The position numbers were made by a program, and so were the translations under genes. A DNA stretch of 64,000 nucleotides from Streptomyces seoulensis (GTDB lineage: Bacteria; Actinomycetota; Actinomycetes; Streptomycetales; Streptomycetaceae), in contig CP054936.1 in the NCBI GenBank assembly GCA_013364255.1, positions 3,998,853-4,062,852 on the forward strand, written 5' to 3'. This document shows positions 57,742-64,000 of this stretch, piece after piece. The notes below the pieces were generated by a model, which was not told where the DNA came from, made no database searches, and saw only the letters and a program-made list of their open reading frames with translations. Position 1 is the stretch's first letter, and every line of letters starts with the position of its first letter.

Positions 57742-59328
57742 CTACTTCGCCCGGCGGGCCACCGTGAAGTGGTCGACCTGCTCGCCGGTCTCGGCGATGC
57801 CGCGCACCGTCAGCGTGGCGTAGCGGCCGCGCGAGGCGGGGGCGACGTCCACGCGCAGGAAGGAGTAGTCGAGGTAGCGCACCCGCGACCAGGTGACCGT
57901 CTCGTTCTTCTTGCCGTCCTTGGTGTTGACGAAGGAGGCGACCGACTCGACCTCGTGCTCGTTGCCCTCGTAGGAGTCGGGGGCGGTGAAGGCGTACAGG
58001 CTGCGGCCCGCGGCGCCGGCGGTGACGTAGACCACGCCCTCGGTCTCGGGGTAGGCGGTGCCGCCGATCGGGAGCTTCTTGGTGACCGCGCCGGCCTTGA
58101 TGACGTCGGTGCGCTCGTACTGGTGGTTGTGGCCGTTGATGACCAGGTCCACCGAGTACTTCTCGAACAGCGGCACCCACTCCTGGCGCACGCCCCCCTC
58201 CGAGGCGTGCGCGGTGGAGGTGCAGTAGGCGCAGTGGTGGAAGAAGATCACGACGAAGTCGACGTCCCGGGAGGCGCGGAACCTCTTCAGCTGGGCTTCC
58301 AGCCACTTGGTCTGGGTGCCGCCGGAGATGCCGAGGTTGGCCGGGATCTCGAAGGAGATGTCGTTGGCGTCCAGCGAGATGACGGCGGTGTTGCCGTAGA
58401 CGAAGGAGTAGACGCCCGGCAGGTTCTCCGGGTCGGGGCCGTTGTCGGGCAGGGTCCAGCGGGCGTCCTCGCCGCCGTAGCCGTTGGGCGAGTACCAGGC
58501 CTCCATGTCGTGGTTGCCGTAGGAGGGCATCCACGGGATCTGCTTGGCGACCGACTCGGTCTGGGCGAGGAACTGGTCCCAGGTGCGCGAGTCGAAGCCG
58601 GTGTCGGCGGTCTTGCCCGCGCCGGACGGGTCGGCGTAGGCGATGTCGCCGGCGTGCAGGTGGAAGGCCGGGTTCTGGCCGAGCAGCAGGCTGTTGTTGG
58701 CCAGGCCGTGGTAGCCGACGCCCTCGTCGCCGAAGGCGGTGAAGGTGAACGGCGCCTTGTGGTCGGGGGCGGTGGTGAAGGTGCCCAGGGTGCCGGCCAG
58801 GTGCGCCTGGGCCGGGTCGAAGCCCTGGTGGCCGACGCCGTAGTAGTAGGTGCGGCCCGGGCGCAGGTGGGTGAGCCTGGCGTGCAGGTAGTACTGCGTG
58901 TGGTCGCCGCTGGCGCCGACGCCGGCCGGGGTGTAGAGGGTGCGGACCTCGGCCTCGATCTTGCGGGACAGGTCCCAGGGGTGGGCGCCGACGCGGATGA
59001 ACGGCTTCTTGACGGCGACCGGGACCTGCCAGGAGACGGTGACCTCGGTGCGCGGGTCGTTGCCGAAGGCGAGGTGGCGGCCGAACGGGGCGACGTAGGC
59101 GCCGTCGACGCTCTGCGTCGAGGAGGAGGGGGCGGTGCGCTGGGTCGGGACGGCGGCCTGGGCCGAGGTGCCCGTCACGAACGCGCCACCGGCGACGGCG
59201 CCGAGGGTGACCGCGCCGCCTCTCATCATCGTGCGGCGCGAGAACTTGGAGCGCAGGTATTCGTGCTGCTCGGCCATGCTCATGCGCTCGGCCAGCTGCT
59301 CGGGAACGCCCATGCGAGGTATGTCCAT
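57742..59328 (-). CDS. Exported purple-acid-phosphatase-like metallophosphoesterase
   Basis: The 528-residue protein has a twin-arginine signal after a long lead (SRRTMMRGGAVTLGAVAGGAF, about residues 30-58), a fibronectin-like N-domain, and metallophosphoesterase motifs in order: FGDEG, HAGDIAYAD, YGNHDME, FFHHCAY and NGHNHQYER. The set matches purple acid phosphatases. Release of phosphate outside the cell is likely. Two overlapping palindromes lie about 90 bp upstream of its ATG, shared with the small gene on the other strand. Confidence 0.9.
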   Translation of the reverse strand: MDIPRMGVPEQLAERMSMAEQHEYLRSKFSRRTMMRGGAVTLGAVAGGAFVTGTSAQAAVPTQRTAPSSSTQSVDGAYVAPFGRHLAFGNDPRTEVTVSWQVPVAVKKPFIRVGAHPWDLSRKIEAEVRTLYTPAGVGASGDHTQYYLHARLTHLRPGRTYYYGVGHQGFDPAQAHLAGTLGTFTTAPDHKAPFTFTAFGDEGVGYHGLANNSLLLGQNPAFHLHAGDIAYADPSGAGKTADTGFDSRTWDQFLAQTESVAKQIPWMPSYGNHDMEAWYSPNGYGGEDARWTLPDNGPDPENLPGVYSFVYGNTAVISLDANDISFEIPANLGISGGTQTKWLEAQLKRFRASRDVDFVVIFFHHCAYCTSTAHASEGGVRQEWVPLFEKYSVDLVINGHNHQYERTDVIKAGAVTKKLPIGGTAYPETEGVVYVTAGAAGRSLYAFTAPDSYEGNEHEVESVASFVNTKDGKKNETVTWSRVRYLDYSFLRVDVAPASRGRYATLTVRGIAETGEQVDHFTVARRAK

Positions 59329-59420
59329 GGCGTCTGAAAATGGTGCACCGGCGCGACGGGACGCGGGCCGCCGGGTGGACAGCGTGCGAACAGGAGTTCA
59401 CAACACTCCCAACAGGGTCC

Positions 59421-59436
59421 TGCCCGATATCGGGCA
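59421..59436. promoter_or_regulatory. Perfect 16-bp palindrome in a divergent control region
   Basis: TGCCCGATATCGGGCA is an exact palindrome. It overlaps GCAAGATTCTTGC (59434-59446), a second exact dyad with a one-base centre. Both lie between the phosphoesterase gene and the small gene at 59479. Their regulator is unknown. Confidence 0.6.
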
Positions 59437-59478
59437 AGATTCTTGCGAAAGTATCTTCGGTACCCCAGGATCTACCGG

Positions 59479-59736
59479 GTGCACGACGAACTTGTGGATC
59501 ATCTGACGCGCTCCACGCCCCTGAGCCGGGGCGAGGCGCTGCGGGTGATTCAGGACGTGCTCGCCTACTTCGACGAGACGACCGAGGAGTTCGTCCGTCG
59601 CCGGCACCGCGAACTCCAGGCGCAGGGCCTGGTGAACGCGGAGATCTTCGAACGGATCGGCGCGGACCTGAAGTACCGCGCGGTGGCGCCGCCGGAGCTG
59701 TCCCTGAGGCAGCTGCGCCGCATCGTCTACGGCTGA
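59479..59736 (+). CDS. Small conserved hypothetical protein upstream of glmS
   Basis: The 85-residue protein is acidic and helical: VHDELVDHLTRSTPLSRGEALRVIQDVLAYFDETTEEFVRRRHRELQ is the sort of helix-loop-helix seen, with a closing LSLRQLRRIVYG. No domain name applies. I prefer the GTG at 59479; a TTG at 59443 would add 12 basic residues but starts inside a palindrome. It is 43 bp before glmS and may be co-transcribed with it. Confidence 0.75.
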   Translation: MHDELVDHLTRSTPLSRGEALRVIQDVLAYFDETTEEFVRRRHRELQAQGLVNAEIFERIGADLKYRAVAPPELSLRQLRRIVYG

Positions 59737-59779
59737 TCCGGCCGGGTCCCCCCTTTCCCTACCTGAGGAATACGTCTTT

Positions 59780-61597
59780 ATGTGCGGAATCGTCGGATAC
59801 ATCGGCAAGCGTGACGTCGCGCCGCTCCTCCTGGAGGGCCTCCAGCGCCTGGAGTACCGCGGCTACGACTCCGCGGGCATCGTCGTCACCTCGCCGAAGA
59901 CGCCCGGTCTGAAGATGGTCAAGGCCAAGGGCCGGGTCCGCGACCTGGAGGCCAAGGTCCCGGCGCGCTTCAAGGGCACCACCGGCATCGCCCACACCCG
60001 CTGGGCCACCCACGGCGCCCCCTCCGACGTGAACGCCCACCCGCACATGTCGGGCGACAACAAGGTCGCCGTCGTGCACAACGGCATCATCGACAACGCC
60101 GCCGACCTGCGCCGCAAGCTGGAGGCGGACGGCGTCGAGTTCCTCTCCGAGACCGACACCGAGGTCCTGGTCCACCTCATCGCCCGCTCCGAGGCCGCGA
60201 CGCTGGAGGAGAAGGTCCGCGCCGCCGTCCGCCTGGTCGAGGGCACCTACGGCATCGCCGTCATGCACGCCGACTTCGCCGACCGCATCGTGGTGGCCCG
60301 CAACGGCTCGCCGGTCGTCCTCGGCATCGGCGAGAAGGAGATGTTCGTCGCCTCCGACGTCGCCGCGCTGGTCGCCCACACCCGGCAGATAGTCACCCTG
60401 GACGACGGCGAGATGGCCACCCTCAAGGCCGACGACTTCCGCACGTACACCACCGAGGGCACCCGTACGACGGCCGAGCCGACCACCGTGGAGTGGGAGG
60501 CCGAGTCGTACGACATGGGCGGCCACGACACGTACATGCACAAGGAGATCCACGAGCAGGCCGAGGCCGTCGACCGGGTGCTGCGCGGCCGGATCGACGA
60601 CCGGTTCGCCACCGTGCACCTGGGCGGCATCAACCTCGACGCCCGCGCCGCCCGCGCGGTGCGCCGGGTGAAGATCCTCGGCTGCGGCACCTCGTACCAC
60701 GCGGGCATGATCGGCGCCCAGATGATCGAGGAGCTGGCCCGGATCCCCGCCGACGCCGAGCCGGCCTCCGAGTTCCGCTACCGCAACGCGGTCGTGGACC
60801 CCGACACCCTCTACATCGCGGTCTCCCAGTCCGGTGAGACCTACGACGTACTGGCCGCCGTCCAGGAGCTCAAGCGCAAGGGCGCGCGGGTGCTGGGCGT
60901 GGTCAACGTCGTCGGCTCCGCGATCGCCCGCGAGGCGGACGGCGGCATCTACGTGCACGCCGGGCCCGAGGTGTGCGTGGTGTCCACCAAGTGCTTCACC
61001 AACACCTGCGTCGCCTTCGCGCTGCTCGCCCTGCACCTCGGCCGCATCCGCGACCTGTCGGTGCGCGACGGCAAGCGGATCATCGAGGGCCTGCGCCGCC
61101 TGCCCGAGCAGATCACCGAGATCATGAAGCAGGAGGAGGAGATCAAGCGGCTGGCCGAGGGCTACGCGGACGCCCGCTCGATGCTCTTCATCGGCCGGGT
61201 GCGCGGCTACCCGGTGGCCCGCGAGGCCTCCCTGAAGCTCAAGGAGATCTCCTACATCCACGCCGAGGCCTACCCGGCCTCCGAGCTGAAGCACGGCCCG
61301 CTGGCCCTGATCGAGCCCGCGCTGCCGACGGTCGCGATCGTGCCGGACGACGACCTGCTGGAGAAGAACCGGGCGGCCTTGGAGGAGATCAAGGCCCGCA
61401 GCGGCAAGATCCTCGCCGTCGCCCACCGGGAGCAGGAGAAGGCCGACCAGACGATCGTCGTCCCGAAGAACGAGGACGAGCTGGACCCGATCCTGATGGG
61501 CATCCCGCTCCAACTCCTCTCCTACCACGCGGCCCTGACGCTGGGTCGCGACATCGACAAGCCGCGCAACCTGGCCAAGTCGGTGACGGTGGAGTAG
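59780..61597 (+). CDS. glmS: Glutamine:fructose-6-phosphate aminotransferase
   Basis: The 605-residue enzyme makes glucosamine 6-phosphate for peptidoglycan. It has the class II glutaminase domain starting at Cys2 (MCGIVGYIGKRDVAPLLLEGLQRLEYRGYDSAG), with HTRWATHG and HNGIIDN, and two SIS isomerase domains (CGTSYHAG, SQSGETYDVL, ELKHGPLALIE). It ends AKSVTVE. TGAGGAA lies before the ATG. Streptomycetes often carry a second glmS here, near adpA. A hairpin terminator follows. Confidence 0.96.
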   Translation: MCGIVGYIGKRDVAPLLLEGLQRLEYRGYDSAGIVVTSPKTPGLKMVKAKGRVRDLEAKVPARFKGTTGIAHTRWATHGAPSDVNAHPHMSGDNKVAVVHNGIIDNAADLRRKLEADGVEFLSETDTEVLVHLIARSEAATLEEKVRAAVRLVEGTYGIAVMHADFADRIVVARNGSPVVLGIGEKEMFVASDVAALVAHTRQIVTLDDGEMATLKADDFRTYTTEGTRTTAEPTTVEWEAESYDMGGHDTYMHKEIHEQAEAVDRVLRGRIDDRFATVHLGGINLDARAARAVRRVKILGCGTSYHAGMIGAQMIEELARIPADAEPASEFRYRNAVVDPDTLYIAVSQSGETYDVLAAVQELKRKGARVLGVVNVVGSAIAREADGGIYVHAGPEVCVVSTKCFTNTCVAFALLALHLGRIRDLSVRDGKRIIEGLRRLPEQITEIMKQEEEIKRLAEGYADARSMLFIGRVRGYPVAREASLKLKEISYIHAEAYPASELKHGPLALIEPALPTVAIVPDDDLLEKNRAALEEIKARSGKILAVAHREQEKADQTIVVPKNEDELDPILMGIPLQLLSYHAALTLGRDIDKPRNLAKSVTVE

Positions 61598-61607
61598 CAC
61601 TCCCCGA

Positions 61608-61638
61608 AGGGGTGCCCTCGCACAGTGGGGGCACCCCT
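61608..61638 (+). terminator. Terminator after glmS
   Basis: AGGGGTGCCC and GGGCACCCCT are exact 10-bp inverses with an 11-base loop, starting 10 bp after the stop codon. A second weaker hairpin (61635-61657) follows and may serve the convergent gene. Confidence 0.75.
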
Positions 61639-61667
61639 CTCCCGTCGTCGGGAGGGGCGCGCGCGGC

Positions 61668-62195
61668 CTACGGGATGACGACGACCGGACGCTGCGCGCG
61701 CTTGGCGAGCCGCCCGGCCACCGAGCCGAAGATCCGGCCCACGATGCCGTGCGTGGTGCCGACGACGATGGCGTCCGCCGCGTACTCCTTGCCGACCTCT
61801 TCCAGCTCGTGGCAGATGTCGCCGCCGCGCTCGACCAGGATCCAGGGCACCTCGGCGAGGTACTCCGCGCACGCCAGCTCCAGACCGAGGACCTCGGTGC
61901 GGTGGTCGGGCACGTCGACGAAGACCGGTGGCTCGCAGCCGGCCCACACGGTGGTGGGCAGCCGGTTGGCCACATGAACGATGATCAGACCGGAGCGGGT
62001 GCGGTGCGCCATCCCGATCGCGTAGGCGAGGGCGCGCTCGCTGGAGTCGGATCCGTCGAAGCCGACGACGACGCCGTGCTTGAACGCCGGATCGCAGGGG
62101 TGGCGCGACTCTGGCACCGCCAGGGGATCGGCCGCCGTGGGGTCGGCGACCGGCCGCTTGCGGTCCGCGGGTTCGAAGAATTCGTGACCGGCCAT
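61668..62195 (-). CDS. Universal stress protein family
   Basis: The 175-residue protein has one Usp domain: VVVGFDGSDSSERALAYAI at about 38-56, HVANRLP, and the ATP-binding-type ending VVGTTHGIVGRIFGSVAGRLAKRAQRPVVVI, which keeps the G-x2-G-x9-G(S) pattern. About 35 residues precede it. I start at the ATG 62195 (MAGHEFFEPADRK); a longer frame to 62285 lacks support. It is convergent with glmS. Confidence 0.9.
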   Translation of the reverse strand: MAGHEFFEPADRKRPVADPTAADPLAVPESRHPCDPAFKHGVVVGFDGSDSSERALAYAIGMAHRTRSGLIIVHVANRLPTTVWAGCEPPVFVDVPDHRTEVLGLELACAEYLAEVPWILVERGGDICHELEEVGKEYAADAIVVGTTHGIVGRIFGSVAGRLAKRAQRPVVVIP

Positions 62196-62715
62196 GGCTG
62201 TCTCGGCGAGGTGATCCTTAGTCGGGGACGACAGTCTGCGGCGAAGCTGTGTCCGGGAATCGTCTTCCCGTCCCCATACCCCCAAGGGTACGGCGCCAAG
62301 CCTTTCTAGCCCAGATCCCGCGCACTCTCCGTGGTGGTTCGGCGCGGTTCACCGGAGCATGCACGACGCACGCCCGTAACGCAATGGTTGCTGCCCCGTA
62401 CAGGCGGTTTGCGCGGTATGAACCGGCCATGGCCGAAGCACGGATGTCACCACTGGGACCAGGGGGACTGGAGAGGCGCATGTGGGGGAACACGAACGGC
62501 TCGGCGGGGCTCGGCGAGACCCGTACGGGCCCGGCGCAGCACCGGCGCGGGGCCGGGGCGCGTGTGGTGCGCGGGCGGCGGAAGGGGTGCGGGAGGCCGT
62601 ACGGAACCGCGCGCGGGACGGCCGTACGGGTCCCCGTCGGCTCCGGACAGTGACCGGTCGGCCGGACGGCCGTTGAACGTGCGTCGCCGCAGGGAGCACA
62701 CCGAAGGAGCGCGCC
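62196..62715. other. Intergenic region with a doubtful small frame
   Basis: These 520 bp separate the stress-protein gene from a small membrane-protein gene. A plus-strand frame starting with ATG at 62430 (74 codons, Gly/Arg-rich, MAEARMSPLGPGGLE) is open, but its codon-position bias is uneven and no relative is recognised. The remainder looks like promoter and leader sequence. No RNA gene or long repeat is visible. Confidence 0.35.
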
Positions 62716-63051
62716 GTGTCCGGACCCCGTACCGTCCCAGGAGCGGCGCCCGGCCCCGAGGACGGCGCGGGCGACGGCGTGGGCGACGTGCTGCGGTGGG
62801 CCGCCTTCAGCTGCGTCCTCGTGCCCGTGGTGCGGCTCTGGTGCGGCGCCTCGCCGGCCGGCGCCGCCGGGACCGCGCTGGGCCTGGCGGCCGTGACCGT
62901 GGCCTGCCGGGCGCTGCTGCGCCAGTCGGAGCGGGGCGCGGCCCGGCTGCGCGCCGAGGAACGCGTCGCGCATCGCGGCCGGCGCCGGCGCACCGGTACG
63001 GGGGCCCACCGGGGCCACCGGCACCTCGCCGGAGCTCCACCGGTCGACTGA
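62716..63051 (+). CDS. Small membrane protein upstream of adpA
   Basis: The 111-residue protein has a Gly/Ala/Pro-rich N-terminus, then two hydrophobic segments (VLRWAAFSCVLVPVVRLWCG at about 24-43 and AAGTALGLAAVTVACRALL at about 49-67) and a strongly basic, His/Arg-rich tail. AAGGAG precedes the GTG. It has no recognised family and lies 379 bp upstream of adpA on the same strand. Confidence 0.7.
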   Translation: MSGPRTVPGAAPGPEDGAGDGVGDVLRWAAFSCVLVPVVRLWCGASPAGAAGTALGLAAVTVACRALLRQSERGAARLRAEERVAHRGRRRRTGTGAHRGHRHLAGAPPVD

Positions 63052-63430
63052 CCGGTTTCCGCACCCTGGCCCGTATCTTTTCAGCCAACTTCTGGACGTG
63101 GCGCATCCCCGGTCCGAAGTACCCCCCAACCCCCGTTCGACCTGCACGGAAAAGGCCTCGGGGGGTCCGCGCACCCTACGTGGATTGGCCACCGCGACGA
63201 GGCGCACTTCCCTGCACGCCGCGCTAGTGCGACGCTTCGTGATCGAATGCTTCACGCCAAGTTGCCATGTCGACAATGTGCCGGGTGGTGAACTGGCCAC
63301 TGGCGCACGGCAGGACACAGTAGATTCGATCTTGACTGTCTTTACGGCGGGGGACTCGTGCAGGACCGAGGGGAAACGTGCAGGAGCGACACAACCGAGG
63401 AGCCGCGACCACCGAGGGGGGCTTAGCAGT
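63052..63430. promoter_or_regulatory. Long control region and leader of adpA
   Basis: These 379 bp contain no gene. They are locally AT-richer (63230-63345), with TTGACT at 63332-63337 and TAGATT at 63321-63326 as isolated promoter-like hexamers that do not pair well. Several TGGC-starting tracts (for example TGGCCACTGG near 63295) recall AdpA sites, which would fit autoregulation. A purine-rich GAGGGGGG stands before the start. Confidence 0.45.
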
Positions 63431-64000
63431 ATGAGCCACGACTCCACTGCCGCGCCGGACGCCGCGGCCCGGAAGCTTTCCGGGCGACGCCGCAAGGAGA
63501 TCGTCGCGGTGCTGCTGTTCAGCGGCGGCCCCATCTTCGAGAGTTCCATACCGCTTTCGGTGTTCGGGATCGACCGCCAGGACGCCGGAGTGCCGCGCTA
63601 CCGCCTGCTCGTGGCGGCCGGCGAGGACGGCCCGCTGCGGACCACAGGGGGCCTGGAACTCACCGCGCCACACGGCCTGGAGGCGATCTCGCGGGCGGGC
63701 ACGGTCGTCGTGCCGGCCTGGCGTTCGATCACCTCGCCGCCGCCCGCGGAGGCGCTCGACGCGCTGCGCCGGGCGCACGAGGAGGGGGCCCGCATCGTGG
63801 GTCTGTGCACCGGGGCGTTCGTGCTCGCCGCGGCCGGCCTGCTGGACGGCCGCCCGGCGACCACCCACTGGATGTACGCGCCGACGCTGGCCAAACGCTA
63901 TCCGTCGGTGCACGTCGATCCGCGGGAGCTGTTCGTCGACGACGGCGACGTGCTGACGTCGGCGGGCACCGCGGCCGGGATCGACCTGTGCCTGCACATC
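63431..64000 (+). CDS. adpA: AdpA (BldH), developmental regulator, 5' part
   Basis: The first 190 codons lie in the window and run off its end. They encode the N-terminal DJ-1/PfpI-like (class I glutaminase-like) dimerisation domain: VAVLLFSGGPIFESSIPLSVFGIDRQDAG, TVVVPAWRS, GARIVGLCTGAFVLAAAGLLDG and ATTHWMYAPTLAKRYP. The near-exact match to AdpA makes this secure. The AraC-type DNA-binding domain, and the linker where many streptomycetes have a bldA-dependent TTA codon, are outside. AdpA controls hundreds of genes for aerial growth and secondary metabolism. Confidence 0.97.
   Translation, partial: MSHDSTAAPDAAARKLSGRRRKEIVAVLLFSGGPIFESSIPLSVFGIDRQDAGVPRYRLLVAAGEDGPLRTTGGLELTAPHGLEAISRAGTVVVPAWRSITSPPPAEALDALRRAHEEGARIVGLCTGAFVLAAAGLLDGRPATTHWMYAPTLAKRYPSVHVDPRELFVDDGDVLTSAGTAAGIDLCLHI

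Noticed and set aside
59380..59420. A GTTCACAAC tract as a PhoP (PHO) box before the phosphoesterase gene
   Set aside because: Only one repeat unit resembles the consensus; PHO boxes need at least two 11-bp units in phase.
62482..62676. A 64-codon frame before the small membrane protein gene
   Set aside because: Arg/Gly-rich, no ribosome site, and overlaps another equally weak frame.
1..64000. tRNA, rRNA and riboswitches
   Set aside because: No CCA-ended cloverleaf, rRNA segment or recognisable riboswitch leader was seen by eye; a covariance search could still find weak ones.

Overview
The window reads as the chromosome of a Streptomyces. GC content is very high, third codon positions are almost all G/C, GTG starts are common, and many neighbouring genes overlap by 4 bp (GTGA/ATGA). 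The gene content is also streptomycete: an adpA/bldH start, a whiJ-like DUF397/XRE/ATPase locus, ECF sigma factors, a ribose operon, a leucine-type acyl-CoA carboxylase cluster, a desE-type siderophore receptor and a second glmS. From memory, the gene order from the ribose operon to adpA follows S. coelicolor (about SCO2745 to SCO2792). This cannot be tested here.

1-1446: 5' end of a RecD2-like helicase gene, then an ECF sigma factor and a membrane-anchored partner. 1869-6752: a divergent accessory cluster. The left arm holds a NUDIX hydrolase, an S-adenosylhomocysteinase-like protein and a resolvase-like domain. The right arm holds an XRE-TPR regulator, a YdcF-type protein and a WbqC-type protein. 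The regulator is cut from its natural start by an in-frame TAG, and phased 11-bp repeats lie between the arms. 6811-9539: a whiJ-like triad and an Rpn/PD-(D/E)XK nuclease-like gene. 9727-11595: two SnoaL-like genes and a LysR regulator.

11745-17686: complete ribose operon (LacI regulator, rbsA, a permease/binding-protein fusion, rbsK, rbsD) behind two identical operator-like sites. 17899-23371: a sugar-catabolic cluster (two xylose-isomerase-like TIM barrels, DUF993, Gfo/Idh/MocA, LacI). 23700-27233: a 5-formyl-THF cyclo-ligase-like gene and a WXG100/SAV_915 type VII secretion-like quartet. 27363-36167: cell-envelope and secreted proteins (GH3 glycosidase, small exported protein, class A beta-lactamase-like protein, phytase-esterase-like protein) and a one-chain heterodimer-type ABC exporter.

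36279-43952: a carboxymuconolactone decarboxylase-like gene divergent from an ECF41-type sigma factor, then an Na+/solute symporter - agmatinase-family - ThDP-enzyme operon divergent from a PucR regulator. 44030-54570: phosphatase-like protein, CDF metal exporter, TesB, acyl-CoA dehydrogenase, TetR, then an acyl-CoA carboxylase beta and alpha, HMG-CoA lyase and acyl-CoA dehydrogenase operon for leucine/isovalerate breakdown. 54692-64000: an iron-box-controlled desE, GH20 hexosaminidase, purple-acid-phosphatase-like enzyme, glmS, universal stress protein and the first 190 codons of adpA.

The main points for a second look are the 1.9-6.8 kb cluster with its TAG-split regulator; desE lying directly against the hexosaminidase gene with no desF-desABCD between them; the ribose permease/binding-protein fusion; and several precise operator-like repeats.
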